Both the position numbers and the translations under genes were made by a program. From contig CAVSKB010000011.1 of NCBI GenBank assembly GCA_963728295.1, positions 186,001-250,000 on the forward strand: 64,000 nt of DNA, written 5' to 3'. The notes beneath the pieces are model-generated. The model made no database searches. It was given only the letters and a program-made list of their open reading frames with translations, and was not told the origin of the DNA. Below are positions 48,453 to 59,022 of this stretch, piece after piece; the first letter of the stretch is position 1, and each line of letters opens with the position of its first letter. This stretch comes from DATJKD01 sp963728295. GTDB lineage: Bacteria > Pseudomonadota > Gammaproteobacteria > Steroidobacterales > Steroidobacteraceae.

Positions 48453-49728
48453 GACGCACCTGGCTGGCGTTGACGCTGATCGTCCTCGCCAGCTGCGCGC
48501 AGCCGGAGCGTACGCCGCCCGCGCCGCCCGCCGCGCCAGCACACGACATCGGTGTGCTCGTCTTCGGCGACCATGGCTACCACCTCGATTATCTCGAGGC
48601 AGAGGACTACGAGCCGCCGCGCACTCGCGAGCAGTTCATCGCCGCCGAGCGCAGGGACTGGCGCGAGGACAAGCGGCCACCGGAGGAGTTTCGACCGCCC
48701 GCGATGACGCAGTACCGGAACGGCTCCTGGGTCGCGGCAAGCGGCCTGTCGCCGGTCGCAAACGCGATGCGCGACTGGTGCGACAAGTCGCGCTGCGATT
48801 TCGCGACAATGCTCGGCGACAACATCTACCCCAAGGGCGCCACCCTCGGCGCCGACGGCCACGACGACGCCGCGCGATTCGAGACGATCTTTCATGAGCC
48901 CTTTGGTCGCTTCGCCGAACTCGGCGCCGGACTTCCGGATCTACGCCGCGCTCGGCAATCACGACTGGAAGACATCGCGTGCCGGCGCGATGGCGCAGGT
49001 CGGCTATCTCGACCCGCACCGCGCCGTTCTACATGGACGGCATCGTCTACCGCGTGCGGCCGGCCGCTGCGCAGGGCGCGGTCGAGCTGTTCGTCATCGA
49101 CACCACGGTGCTGCTGGCCGGGCAGACCGTCTATGAAGACGCGCTCGCCGATGATGCGAGCGAGCTCAGGCCGACGCGGCGCGAGGATCCTGAGCAATGG
49201 GTCGTCCCCAGGACGCGCCCGGAGCGGGACATGGTCGGGTGGCTGGAGCGCTCACTCGCCGCGTCGGATGCCCGCTGGAAGATCGTGATCGGACACCATC
49301 CGCTCTGGTCGTCGGCGGGCAGCAAGTACGAGCAGGCACGCGTGCTTCGTCGGCTGATCCTTCCTGCGCTGTGCCGCTATGCCGATGCGTACCTCGCCGG
49401 ACACGACCACACGCTCGAGCTGCACTACGACGACTGCAGCAAGGCGCTGCCGCGCTCGACGGTGGCGCCGCTGCCGGCGATCGTGTCCGGAGCGGCGGCA
49501 AAGCAGCGTGCGCTCAATACGGCGTTCATGCGGCACCAGCACGAGCGCTACCCGGAGCTCGCGACCGATTGGGCGCAAGGGCTGGTGTGGGGATTTGCGC
49601 ATCTGACTCTGAGCGGCGATGAGGCTACGCTGCGCTTCGTCACGACGCCGGACGACGGGTCCGGCACCACGAGCGTCGCGCACACCGCACGGTTCAAAAG
49701 GCGAAGCGGGAGCGTGGCCGGCCGCTGA
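48449..49728 (+). CDS. Lipoprotein metallophosphoesterase (purple-acid-phosphatase-like), frameshifted
   Basis: The N-terminal lipoprotein signal ends in the lipobox LASC (Cys near residue 15). The calcineurin-like metal motifs are IGVLVFGDHGYH, ATMLGDNIYPKG, YAALGNHDWKTS, VIGHHPLWSSAG and YLAGHDHTLELH, in the normal order and covering both metal sites. Frames change near 48,930 (before the GNHD block) and near 49,020 (before FYMDGIVYRV). Restored length is about 426 residues. It should sit in the periplasm, tethered to a membrane, and hydrolyse phosphomonoesters. It lies in the phytate island, so partly dephosphorylated inositol phosphates are a reasonable guess for the substrate. Confidence 0.82.
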
Positions 49729-49825
49729 CGCCGCCGGCGGGCCCTGCGGCTCGCGTATTTTCTCCCCGGTGGACGTATCGTATGCAGCCGGCGGCCGGCG
49801 ACGCGGCGTCCGGAAGGAGCACGAC

Positions 49826-51378
<1,553 letters not shown>

Positions 51379-51408
51379 TCGGGGCATGCCTGCGGAGGAA
51401 TGTCCCCG

Positions 51409-52515
51409 ATGACGATCTGGATCGGAACCCGCAAGGGCGCGTTTGCGCTCCGTGGCGACGTGCGCCGCCGAACCTGGAAGCTTTCCGGACCGCAGTTCCT
51501 GGGGCACGTGATCCATCACATCGTGCAGGATCCGCGCGACCCCAAAGTGCTGCTGATGGGTGCGAAGACGGGTCACCTCGGGCCCACGGTGTTCCGCTCG
51601 ACCGATCGCGGCCGTCACTGGAAGGAGGCAAGCAGGCCGCCCGCGTTTCGCAAGGTGGCGGAGGGTGAAACGCCCCGGGCGGTCGATGCCGTCTTCTGGC
51701 TGACACCCGGTCACGCGTCCGAGAAGGGCACCTGGTACGCGGGCAGCTCGCCTGCGGGGCTCTTCCGTTCGGCCGACGGTGGAGACACCTGGGAGCCCGT
51801 CGCCGGATTCAACGATCACCCGATGCGCCCGCAGTGGGCGCCCGGACTCGGCACGCCCGGCGGCGAGCTGCTGCATTCGGTGATCGTCGATCCGCGCGAT
51901 CCGAATCACCTGTATCTCGGGATCTCGATCGGAGGCGTGTTCGAGTCGACCGATGGCGGGCGCGACTGGGCGCCGCTCAACGAGGGGGTCGCGGCGGATT
52001 TCCTGCCGGACCCCAATGTTCCCTTCGGTCACGATCCGCACAGCGTCGTGATGCATCCGGCGCTGCCCGACCGGCTCTATCAGCAGAATCACTGCGGTAT
52101 CTATCGTATCGACCGGCCCGCGCGGCGCTGGAGCCGGATCGGCTCGGCGATGCCGAAGAAGATCGGCGACATCGGCTTCCCGATCGTGCTCGATCCCGCC
52201 GATCCGGACACGGCGTGGGTATTCCCGATGGACGGCACGACCGTTTGGCCGCGAACCTCGGTCGGCGGCAAGCCGGCGGTGTACGTCACCCGCGATGCGG
52301 GCCGGACCTGGCGCAGGCAGGATCGCGGCCTGCCGCGATCGCAGGGCTGGTTCACGGTGTTCCGCCAGGCGATGTGCGCGGACACGCAGCCACGCACCGG
52401 CCTCTATTTCGGCAATACCGGCGGCGAGGTCTGGGCGAGCAGCAACTGCGGCGATTCGTGGGGCTGCATCGCGCGGCACCTGCCGCAGATCTTCTCGGTG
52501 ACGCACGCGAGCTGA
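51409..52515 (+). CDS. BNR/sialidase-fold beta-propeller protein
   Basis: 368 residues with no signal peptide or membrane segment, so probably cytoplasmic. Repeated Asp-box-like motifs S-x-D-x-G-x-x-W occur as STDRGRHW, SADGGDTW, STDGGRDW, TRDAGRTW and SSNCGDSW, marking propeller blades. There is no evidence of sialidase catalytic residues. I use the ATG at 51,409: GGAGG lies 10 nt upstream, whereas the ATG at 51,400 abuts it. It is followed 9 nt later by a MoaD/ThiS-like gene and then a MoeB-rhodanese gene, so it may belong to a sulfur-transfer module rather than glycan metabolism. Function unknown. Confidence 0.75.
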   Translation: MTIWIGTRKGAFALRGDVRRRTWKLSGPQFLGHVIHHIVQDPRDPKVLLMGAKTGHLGPTVFRSTDRGRHWKEASRPPAFRKVAEGETPRAVDAVFWLTPGHASEKGTWYAGSSPAGLFRSADGGDTWEPVAGFNDHPMRPQWAPGLGTPGGELLHSVIVDPRDPNHLYLGISIGGVFESTDGGRDWAPLNEGVAADFLPDPNVPFGHDPHSVVMHPALPDRLYQQNHCGIYRIDRPARRWSRIGSAMPKKIGDIGFPIVLDPADPDTAWVFPMDGTTVWPRTSVGGKPAVYVTRDAGRTWRRQDRGLPRSQGWFTVFRQAMCADTQPRTGLYFGNTGGEVWASSNCGDSWGCIARHLPQIFSVTHAS

Positions 52516-52524
52516 GGTCCGGCC

Positions 52525-52793
52525 ATGAGCCTGCACAGTGCGCATCGCAAGCCCGCTCCGCTCGTATACGAACGGTGCATCGAGCGTGCCCGCTGCCGGC
52601 GCGAGCGGTGGCGGAGGTGCTCGCCGACCTCGAGGGCCGCTACCCGGGAATGCGCTTCCGGATGATCGACGAGCAGGACCGCATCCGCCGTCACGTTCGC
52701 GTGTTCGTCAACGATCGCGAGGCGGCGACGCTGGCCGAGCCGGTCGCGGGCGGCGACCAGGTCCATCTCATCTGCGCGTTGAGCGGGGGCTGA
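52525..52793 (+). CDS. MoaD/ThiS-family sulfur carrier protein, frameshifted
   Basis: Removing one A at 52,537 and one G near 52,607 gives an 88-residue beta-grasp protein beginning MSLHVRIASPLRSYTNG, continuing VAEVLADLEGRYPGMRFRMI and ending VHLICALSGG. The final Gly-Gly is the site of adenylation and thiocarboxylation in MoaD, ThiS and related carriers. It differs clearly from the MoaD at 26.2 kb, so it likely serves another pathway. It lies between a propeller protein and its presumed activating enzyme, 3 nt upstream of the latter. Confidence 0.82.
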
Positions 52794-52796
52794 GCC

Positions 52797-53938
52797 GTGT
52801 CGCTCTCGCCCGAGGAGCGCACGCGCTACGCACGCCATCTGGCCTTGCCGGAGATCGCCGCGGAAGGGCAGGAGCGTCTGAAGGCGGCGCGCGTGCTGGT
52901 GATCGGCGCGGGAGGGCTGGGTTCGCCCTCTTCGCTATACCTCGCCGCAGCAGGCGTCGGGACACTGGGCGTGGCCGACTGCGATCGGGTGGATCTATCC
53001 AACCTGCAGCGGCAGGTGTTGTTCGACAATGCGGCGCTCGAACGCCCGAAGGCCGCGGCCGCGCGCGAACGGCTGCTGTCTCTGAACCCGGGTATCCGCG
53101 TCGTCGCGCACGAGCTGGAGGTGCGTGCCGCCAACGTCCGCGACCTGATCGGTGCGTACGATGTGATTCTCGACGGCACCGATCGCCTGCCGACGCGCTA
53201 CCTCGTCAACGACGCCTGCGTACTGCTGCAAAAGCCGCTCGTCACAGCCGCGATCCACCGCTTCGAGGGCCAGGCGATGACCTACGTGCCGGGCCGCGGT
53301 CCGTGCTATCGGTGTCTCTTCCCCGAGACGCCGGCCGCGCTCGTGCCCAGTTGTGCCGAGGCCGGTGTGCTCGGCGTGCTTCCCGGAGTGCTGGGTGCCA
53401 TCCAGGCGACCGAGGCGATCAAGCTCATCGTCGGGCGCGGCGAGCCGCTCATCGGGCGCCTTCTGACATACGATGCGCTCGAGATGCGATTCCAGGAATT
53501 CCGCTTCGCGCGGCGCGCCGATTGCGCGGTCTGCGGCGAGCGGCCGACCATTACCGAGCTGCGTGACGCGCCGGAGGCGTGTATGACCGAAGCGCTCCAA
53601 TCCCTGCGCCGGATGAGGCCCACCGAACTGCAGGTGCTTCTCGCGGACCCCAAGACCCGTGGGACGCTGCTGCTGGTCGACGTCCGCGAGCCGCGCGAGT
53701 TCGCCGCCGGACATCTGCCGGGGCGATCAACATGCCGATGAGCCAGCTCGACCGGCGTCTCCCCGAGCTGCCCGTCGGCTCGACGGCGGTGTTCATGTGC
53801 CGAAGCGGCGGGCGAAGCCTGCGCGCATGCGGCCAGGCGCTCCAGGTGGGCGCGGTCACCCCGGTACAGCTCGAAGGTGGACTGCTGGCGTGGGCGGCGG
53901 AGGTGGATCCGGAACTCATCGTCGCTCCTGCGGGCTGA
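52797..53938 (+). CDS. moeB: MoeB/ThiF-type adenylyltransferase with C-terminal rhodanese, frameshifted
   Basis: The E1-like domain (about residues 1-255) has RYARHLALPEIAAEGQERLK, the nucleotide loop VLVIGAGGLGSPSSLYLAAAG, DCDRVDLSNLQRQVLFD, ILDGTDRLPTRYLVND and two Cys pairs (CYRC and CAVC) for zinc. The rhodanese domain (about 270-380) reads LLVDVREPREFAAGHLPG and, after one missing base near 53,727, AINMPMSQLDRRLPELP with the active-site loop VFMCRSGGRSLRAC. MoeBR proteins of this type adenylate a Gly-Gly carrier and then pass sulfur to it. The partner is most likely the carrier gene just upstream; it may also serve the MoaD at 26 kb. Confidence 0.9.
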
Positions 53939-53960
53939 GCAACAAGCGGCGGAGGGGAAG

Positions 53961-54206
53961 ATGGATTTCGAGAAGGCCATGAAGAACCCCGGTGCGATCT
54001 TCGGCGCGCCCGAGGCGCTCTACGCGTCGACCGAGTTCAACGCCGAACAGAAGCGCGCGATCCTCCGGCAGTGGCAGGACCAGCTCGAGCAATTTCAGCA
54101 TGCCGACGAGGAGAACATGCCTGCGCCCGGCCCGCCGACCGGTATGACCGCCGATTGTCTGCGGCGGGTCACCGACCTTCTGTCGGAGCTCGAGACTCAG
54201 TCCTGA
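53961..54206 (+). CDS. Small conserved protein of unknown function
   Basis: 81 residues, starting at an ATG with GGGGAAG just upstream. The pattern GAPEALYASTEFNAEQKRAILRQWQDQLEQF followed by DEENMPAP resembles a widespread short proteobacterial family (P-x-x-V/L-Y... then L/F-x-x-EQK-x-x-IL-x-x-W) whose role is not established. It looks helical and soluble, with no Cys in the first half. It follows the MoeB-type gene by 22 nt and may share its transcript. Confidence 0.65.
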   Translation: MDFEKAMKNPGAIFGAPEALYASTEFNAEQKRAILRQWQDQLEQFQHADEENMPAPGPPTGMTADCLRRVTDLLSELETQS

Positions 54207-54216
54207 TCGGCGCCGG

Positions 54217-55573
54217 CTAGATCGACTTCAGGTATTCGGCGAGGTCGGCCTTCTCCTGCGCTGTCAAGCCGAGACCGAAGTGCGCGTCGTAGTGATCGAG
54301 CACGGCCCGCAGCGTGGGGAACCGGCCGTCGTGATAGAAACCGCCCTTCGTGTGCGTCCAGAGACCCTTCAAGGGTGCCGTCCGGTAGCGCTCATCCGGG
54401 GAGCGATCGGCCTGGAAACTGTCGATACCGATCTCCTCCGGCGTGTGCATGTTCCATCCCGGCTCCGTGAAGAGAGGCGGCACGTGGCATCGAGCGCATT
54501 GCGCTCTCCCCGCGAAGAGGGCTTTGCCGCGTTGTGCGGCAGCGAACCCGAAACTTCCCTGCCTCGGTCGCGGCGCAGGCAGGCTGAGCTGATAGACGTG
54601 CAGGGGCGCGAGCTTCGAGCTGATGAGATCCGGGCTGTTTGCGCACGTCGCCGAACCCGGCGGCCGCAGCGATGGGAAACTTCACGGCATCGTTGAGTCG
54701 CGGGTCGTAGAACGTGCCCTGACCTCCCATTTCGAGATTCGCGACGAAGGCGTTCCAGTGTGTGACCGAGCCCCAGCCGGTCCACGTGTGCAGGTTGACA
54801 CCGGCCAGTCCGAATGCGGGCGGGATCAGCGTCGCCGCCGTCTTTCCGTCGGGACGCGTCGCCTTGCCGTCGAGCAGAAGCTCGGCGTCGAATTTGCCGG
54901 GCCCCCAGCTTCGCAGGACAGCGCGCACGTCAGCGGCATCGATGCCCGGATGGACGATGGCGAGCAGGTCGACGAGCGGCTGCAGGTTCGGTGCCAACGC
55001 GATGATCTGCCCGACGTCCAGGTCACGCGCCGCCCAGCCATCGAGTCGCCGGCCGATGCCCGGCGCGAACGAGTCATCGACATCTGAATGGCACAGTGCA
55101 CAGGTGATTCCGACGGAACGCAGTCGCTGGCCGCTGTCGTCGAAGAATCCCCGCACCCCGACGACCGCATTGAGCCTGAGCAGCGCGAGCGTGGTGGCCG
55201 GGCTCGTGAGGTCGACGCGATCGTTGCGGAGGTTCGTGCGCAGCTGAGGCGGCAGCGCGTTGACATCCACCTTCAGCCCGACCGCCAGCGCCTGCTCGGG
55301 ACTCAGGCCCGGCCCGACGCCGCCATTCGCGCGGCCCGCGATCGCCTCGTGCAGGCGCAGCGTGTCGCCCCAGAAGGCCTGGTCACCAAAGGTGTCGAAT
55401 CGGAATATCTTCCTTCCGCTGGCGAGCGTCTCCTGCGCGCGCGTGTCGACCAGCGCGTCGACCGTTGAAACTGACGCTGCGCTCCGCTCGTCCTGCGGAA
55501 CTGCCGTGTCGATTCCGATTGTTGCTGCAGCGAGAGCTGCGACTGTCAGCACAACCAGCCCGTATTTACTCAT
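54217..55573 (-). CDS. Diheme cytochrome c (cytochrome c peroxidase/MauG-like), frameshifted
   Basis: Start MSKYGLVVLTVAALAAATIG, a signal peptide for periplasmic export. The first heme motif is CALCHSDVDDSF near residue 163; the second is CARCHVPPLFTEPGW near residue 370. The end reads TKGGFYHDGRFPTLRAVLDHYDAHF, then LTAQEKADLAEYLKSI, typical of the second domain of diheme peroxidase-like proteins. One extra base near 54,633 shifts the frame between the two hemes. Restored length is about 451 residues. Whether it is a peroxidase or an electron carrier cannot be decided; it converges on the small protein gene. Confidence 0.82.
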
Positions 55574-55734
55574 CGCCGTCTCCCTGCGCCAGGCTCGGAT
55601 CCGTCCGCCGATTGCGAATGGCGTATCACTACACCGGCGCACCGGCCTGACAAAGATTCGTATGTCGAAAGTTCATCGACTGTCCGAGTCGTGAGTCGGA
55701 AGGTTCCTACGTGGTGAACCTTTACGCGCTCGAC

Positions 55735-56376
55735 TCAGCGAAACTTGTCCGGGAATTGCTTTGCGATACCGCCCGCGAGCGCGTCCGCGATCACATACAT
55801 GTGTTTTGTCATGGCCGCCCAGGTCGCCGCCTCCTGCTCGTACTGGCCGGCCTTGAGCTGCTTGATCTGCTCGACGTGGTGCGCGCCGTGCGCAGTCAGC
55901 AGGCCGCGCAGTGTCTCGACGGGCAGGTGCGGGTTGGCGCCACCGAGGAACGTGGCGATTTCACCCGCGTTGTCGACCAGCTTCTTGAACGCAGCGTCCT
56001 GATCCGCCTTCTTGCCGGCGTGCGTTGCATCCAGGTAGGCGCTGATGGCTCCCCAGTGACCGGCGAGCAACCCGAACAGCTTTTCGGACGCCGCCTTGCC
56101 GTAGTAGGGCTCGATCGCGCCCGCGATCGCCTTCGCGTTGTCGACCACCTGCTGCTCAGCGGCTTTGGCTGCGCCCGCATTGTCCTCGAGCCGGGCCTCG
56201 ACGACGTTGCGTACCCAGAAGATGTGCCCGAGCCACAGGTCGCGCAGCGCGGCCTGCGTCTCTACCACCTTGGCCGGGACGGTCGCGGCCGCGGCAGGCG
56301 CGGTGGCGGCCGGCGCGAGGCCGGGCGCGGCCATGGCGAGGGCGGCGGCAAGCATGGTGGCGGTGGGAAATCTCAT
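55735..56376 (-). CDS. Secreted helical-bundle protein of unknown function
   Basis: 213 residues. A signal peptide (MRFPTATMLAAALAMAAPG, Ala-rich cleavage zone) precedes helices with ALRDLWLGHIFWVRNVVEAR, EQQVVDNAKAIAGAIEPYYG and LLAGHWGAISAYLDAT, then LLTAHGAHHVEQIKQL. His residues recur at helix positions, so metal or heme binding is possible. Homologues are often labelled glycosyltransferase without support. It is transcribed divergently from an HTH regulator 149 nt away. A hairpin covers its ribosome-binding site. Confidence 0.65.
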   Translation of the reverse strand: MRFPTATMLAAALAMAAPGLAPAATAPAAAATVPAKVVETQAALRDLWLGHIFWVRNVVEARLEDNAGAAKAAEQQVVDNAKAIAGAIEPYYGKAASEKLFGLLAGHWGAISAYLDATHAGKKADQDAAFKKLVDNAGEIATFLGGANPHLPVETLRGLLTAHGAHHVEQIKQLKAGQYEQEAATWAAMTKHMYVIADALAGGIAKQFPDKFR

Positions 56377-56381
56377 TGCGG

Positions 56382-56408
56382 GTGTCCTCAGGCGATCGGG
56401 GAGGACAC
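56382..56408 (-). promoter_or_regulatory. Inverted repeat covering the ribosome-binding site of the 55.7-kb gene
   Basis: GTGTCCTC and GAGGACAC are perfect 8-bp inverted repeats, 11 nt apart, ending 6 nt before the ATG at 56,376. In the minus-strand mRNA the 3' arm contains the GAGGA ribosome site, so a hairpin would hide it. The same sequence could instead be a DNA operator for the divergent regulator. Confidence 0.45.
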
Positions 56409-56525
56409 TTGTACGTCGACAGGACCGCAAAAGAAATATTAGTATGCCAAAAGTGTCCAATCCGACAGCGACCGGACCACATCGCCGCGACGTCGACATG
56501 TCCGGTCGAACAGGAGTAAAGCGCC

Positions 56526-57167
56526 ATGGCCGAGGTATTCCGTGAGCGCCGCAGGCAGCTGCTTCGGCATCTGCTGCGCAACAAACGCGGCGCGACAGTG
56601 GATGAGCTTGGACAGGGACTTGGCGTAACGCGCACCGCGATTCGCCAGCACCTCTCCTCGCTGATGCGCGACGGCCTCATCGCTCCGGGCGAGACCCGTG
56701 CCTCGGGTGGGCGGCCGAAGCAGCTCTTCGTGCTCACGGACAAGGGCAGGGAAGCGTTCCCGCGCCACTATTCCTGGTTCGCGCAACTTCTGATCGAGGC
56801 GATGGCGCAGGAACATGGTGCGACGGGCCTGCGCACGCGGCTGGGACGCATCGCGGCCGCCGTCGTGGCCCAGCTGCGCCACCGCACGCCGGAAGCCGGC
56901 ACGCGGCGCGAAAAAGTCGCGCAGTTATCGTCGCTGATGGACGAGCTCGGCTATGACGCGCGCATGACGAAAGACGTCGGCGGCGCGCCCGCGATCGAGG
57001 CCGACAATTGCGTCTTTCACGAGCTCGCGATGAAGAACCCGGTGATCTGTCACTTCGACCTTGCGCTGATGTCGAGCTACACCGCCAGCAAGGTGGAGCT
57101 CCACGAATGCATGGCCAAAGGCGGCCATGTCTGCCGCTTCCGTTTCACGCCGCGCAGCCAGGCCTGA
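56526..57167 (+). CDS. HTH regulator with four-Cys C-terminal domain (SufR/ArsR-like)
   Basis: 213 residues, AGGAG 9 nt before the ATG. Residues 8-75 form a winged helix (RQLLRHLLRNKRGATVDELG, VTRTAIRQHLSSLMRDGLI, then the wing ASGGRPKQLFVLTDKG). The C-terminal part has Cys residues spaced C-x12-C-x19-C-x7-C between DNCVFHEL and HVCRFRF, like the Fe-S-binding region of SufR-type repressors. It may therefore sense iron-sulfur status, oxygen or NO. It is transcribed away from the secreted protein gene, the likely target. The SufR label is by resemblance only. Confidence 0.78.
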   Translation: MAEVFRERRRQLLRHLLRNKRGATVDELGQGLGVTRTAIRQHLSSLMRDGLIAPGETRASGGRPKQLFVLTDKGREAFPRHYSWFAQLLIEAMAQEHGATGLRTRLGRIAAAVVAQLRHRTPEAGTRREKVAQLSSLMDELGYDARMTKDVGGAPAIEADNCVFHELAMKNPVICHFDLALMSSYTASKVELHECMAKGGHVCRFRFTPRSQA

Positions 57168-57330
57168 GCGCGGCGGCGGGACAGCTGTTCCGCGTTACCT
57201 GTGCGCCGATACTCATGCGCCCGCGAATCGACGGTCGTGCGGGCTAAGACGGACCGGTCCCTTCGTATATACTTCACGGCCCCGAGGGTGCCCTGGACAA
57301 CAGTTCCCGGGCCAGCCAGATGCGGATCGC

Positions 57331-57407
57331 GCGGCCGTAGCTCAGTTGGATAGAGCATCAGGCTTCGAACCTGAGGGTCGGGGGTTCGAATCCCTCCGGC
57401 CGCGCCA
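57331..57407 (+). tRNA. tRNA-Arg (anticodon TCG)
   Basis: A 77-nt cloverleaf. The acceptor stem GCGGCCG pairs with CGGCCGC, the D arm is GCTC...GAGC, the anticodon stem TCAGG/CCTGA encloses the loop CTTCGAA with anticodon TCG, and the T loop is TTCGAAT. The 3' CCA is encoded. A TATACT box at 57,268-57,273 is a plausible -10 for it. Confidence 0.95.
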
Positions 57408-57498
57408 ATTACCTCAAGTCTGATCGCGACCGTCGGCGATGCGCACCGCACGTCGGCCTCCGATCGTGCGATAGACTTGCCGCAGGGAGGAACCAGTC

Positions 57499-57789
57499 AT
57501 GCCGGCCTACTACTTTGTCGACGTGCTCGAGATTACCGATGAAGCGCGGATCGCGAAGTATCGCGAGGGTGTCTTTGCGACTGTCGAGAAGTATGGCGGC
57601 CGTTACCTCATCCTCGGCGGCAAGCACGAGGTCGTCGAGGGCAACTGGCGGCTGACTTTTCCGGTGATGCTCGAGTTTCCGACCATGGAGCAGGCCAAGC
57701 GCTGGTATGCGTCGCCGGAGTACAGCCCGCTCCTCAAGCTGCGGCTCGAGGGATCGCGCAGCAACGCGGTCTTTATCGAGGGACGCTAG
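57499..57789 (+). CDS. DUF1330 domain protein
   Basis: 96 residues with a dimeric alpha-beta barrel fold: AYYFVDVLEITDEARIAKYR, KYGGRYLILGGKHEVVEGNW, LEFPTMEQAKRWYASPEYSPL and LKLRLEGSRSNAVFIEG are the usual DUF1330 blocks. GGAGGAA lies 7-8 nt before the ATG. Members are small cytoplasmic proteins of unknown catalytic role. It lies 89 nt upstream of an amidohydrolase that probably acts on aromatic or other carboxylated compounds. Confidence 0.88.
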   Translation: MPAYYFVDVLEITDEARIAKYREGVFATVEKYGGRYLILGGKHEVVEGNWRLTFPVMLEFPTMEQAKRWYASPEYSPLLKLRLEGSRSNAVFIEGR

Positions 57790-57877
57790 GCTCGCGCTGC
57801 GGCGCGCAGTGCGGCGCGTGCGCATCGGTCCTCGGTACCGCAACGTCAACCTCGAGGCGAAGCAAGGGGAAACGACG

Positions 57878-59009
57878 ATGGCGAGCCAGTTGCTGCCGGA
57901 CGGCAGCGAGAAGGGACTGAGCGGCCACAACATCGAGCGGATGCCGCGCCGGCGGGTCGGCCTTGCGCCGCCGGCAGGCGAAATCGACCGCGACCGTGCC
58001 ATACAAGCGGATCGCAACCGAGGAGGCGTGGACCTTTCCCGGGCTGGTGAAGGCACAGGTCGAGTACCTGGAGAGCGGCGACGCGCCCGACGATCCTGCG
58101 CTGCAGATGGGCGGCATGTTTGCTGCCAATGCGAACCTGCAGAAGATGCTGCAGGACCTCGGGGCGATGCGACTCGCGCACATGGACGAGTACGGGATCG
58201 ACCGGCAATTGCTGCTGCTGACTGCGCCCGGCGTGCAAGTGGTGAGGCCGGGCGAGGGGACCGCCCTGGCGCGTGAGGCCAACGACATCGCAGCAGAGGC
58301 CTGCCGCAGGCATCCGGCACGCTTTTCGGCCTGCGCGGCTTTCGATCCGCGCGACGTCACGGGCTCGGTCCGGGAAATCGAGCGCGCGATGACTCAGCTG
58401 AAGCTGAGCGGCGCCGTGCTCAACTCGCACTTCCAGGGGCACTACCTGGACGAGCCGGAGTTCGAGCCGATCGTCGAGGCGCTGGCGGCGAACGACGCGG
58501 CGCTCTACATACATCCGACCATGCCGTGGTATGCGAAGCCCTATCGCGAGCGCGGTTTCTTCGGCGCGCTCGGAGGTTTTCCGCACGATGTGTGGCTGCA
58601 CACGATGGGTATCATCTTTGCGGGCCTGTTCGACCGTTACCCGGGCTTCCGCCTGGTCATCGGTCACATGGGCGAGTCGATGCCGCTGCAGCTGTACCGG
58701 TTCGACTGGATGCAGGGCAATGCGGACGGCATGCCGGGGCTCCGCGGTGGGCGGCCCGCGGTGAAGCTGAAGGAAACCGTCAGCCACTATTTCCGCCACA
58801 ACATCTGGATCACGACCAGCGGCGTGGCCTGGGAGCCGGCGATCCGGTTCTGCATGGAGCAGCTTGGGCCGGAGCGCGTGCTGTATGCGATGGATTATCC
58901 CTACCAGCAGTCCTCGGACGAGGTGGCCGCGTACGACCGGATGGACCTGAACCCGGAACACAAGGCGATGCTGATGCAGACCAACGCCGAGCGCGTGTTC
59001 AGGCTCTGA
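57878..59009 (+). CDS. Amidohydrolase-family protein (ACMSD/gamma-resorcylate decarboxylase type), start frameshifted
   Basis: The core reads VPYKRIATEEAWTFPGLV, ALYIHPTMPWYAKPY, FRLVIGHMGESMPLQLYRFDW and RVLYAMDYPYQQSSDEV; the Glu, His and Asp residues match the metal and catalytic sites of amidohydrolase_2 decarboxylases. The ATG at 57,878 has AAGGGGAA upstream and encodes MASQLLPDGSEKGLSG; dropping one C near 58,000 joins it to the core. Without that change only a TTG at 57,963 is available. Restored length is about 377 residues. The substrate, likely a hydroxybenzoate-like acid, is unknown. An MFS gene follows by 13 nt. Confidence 0.82.
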
Positions 59010-59022
59010 CGAGGACGAGCGC

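Noticed and set aside
53727..53938. A separate free-standing rhodanese gene after moeB
   Set aside because: The rhodanese begins in the moeB frame (LLVDVREPREFAAGHLPG) and continues one frame over; a single missing base explains the split.
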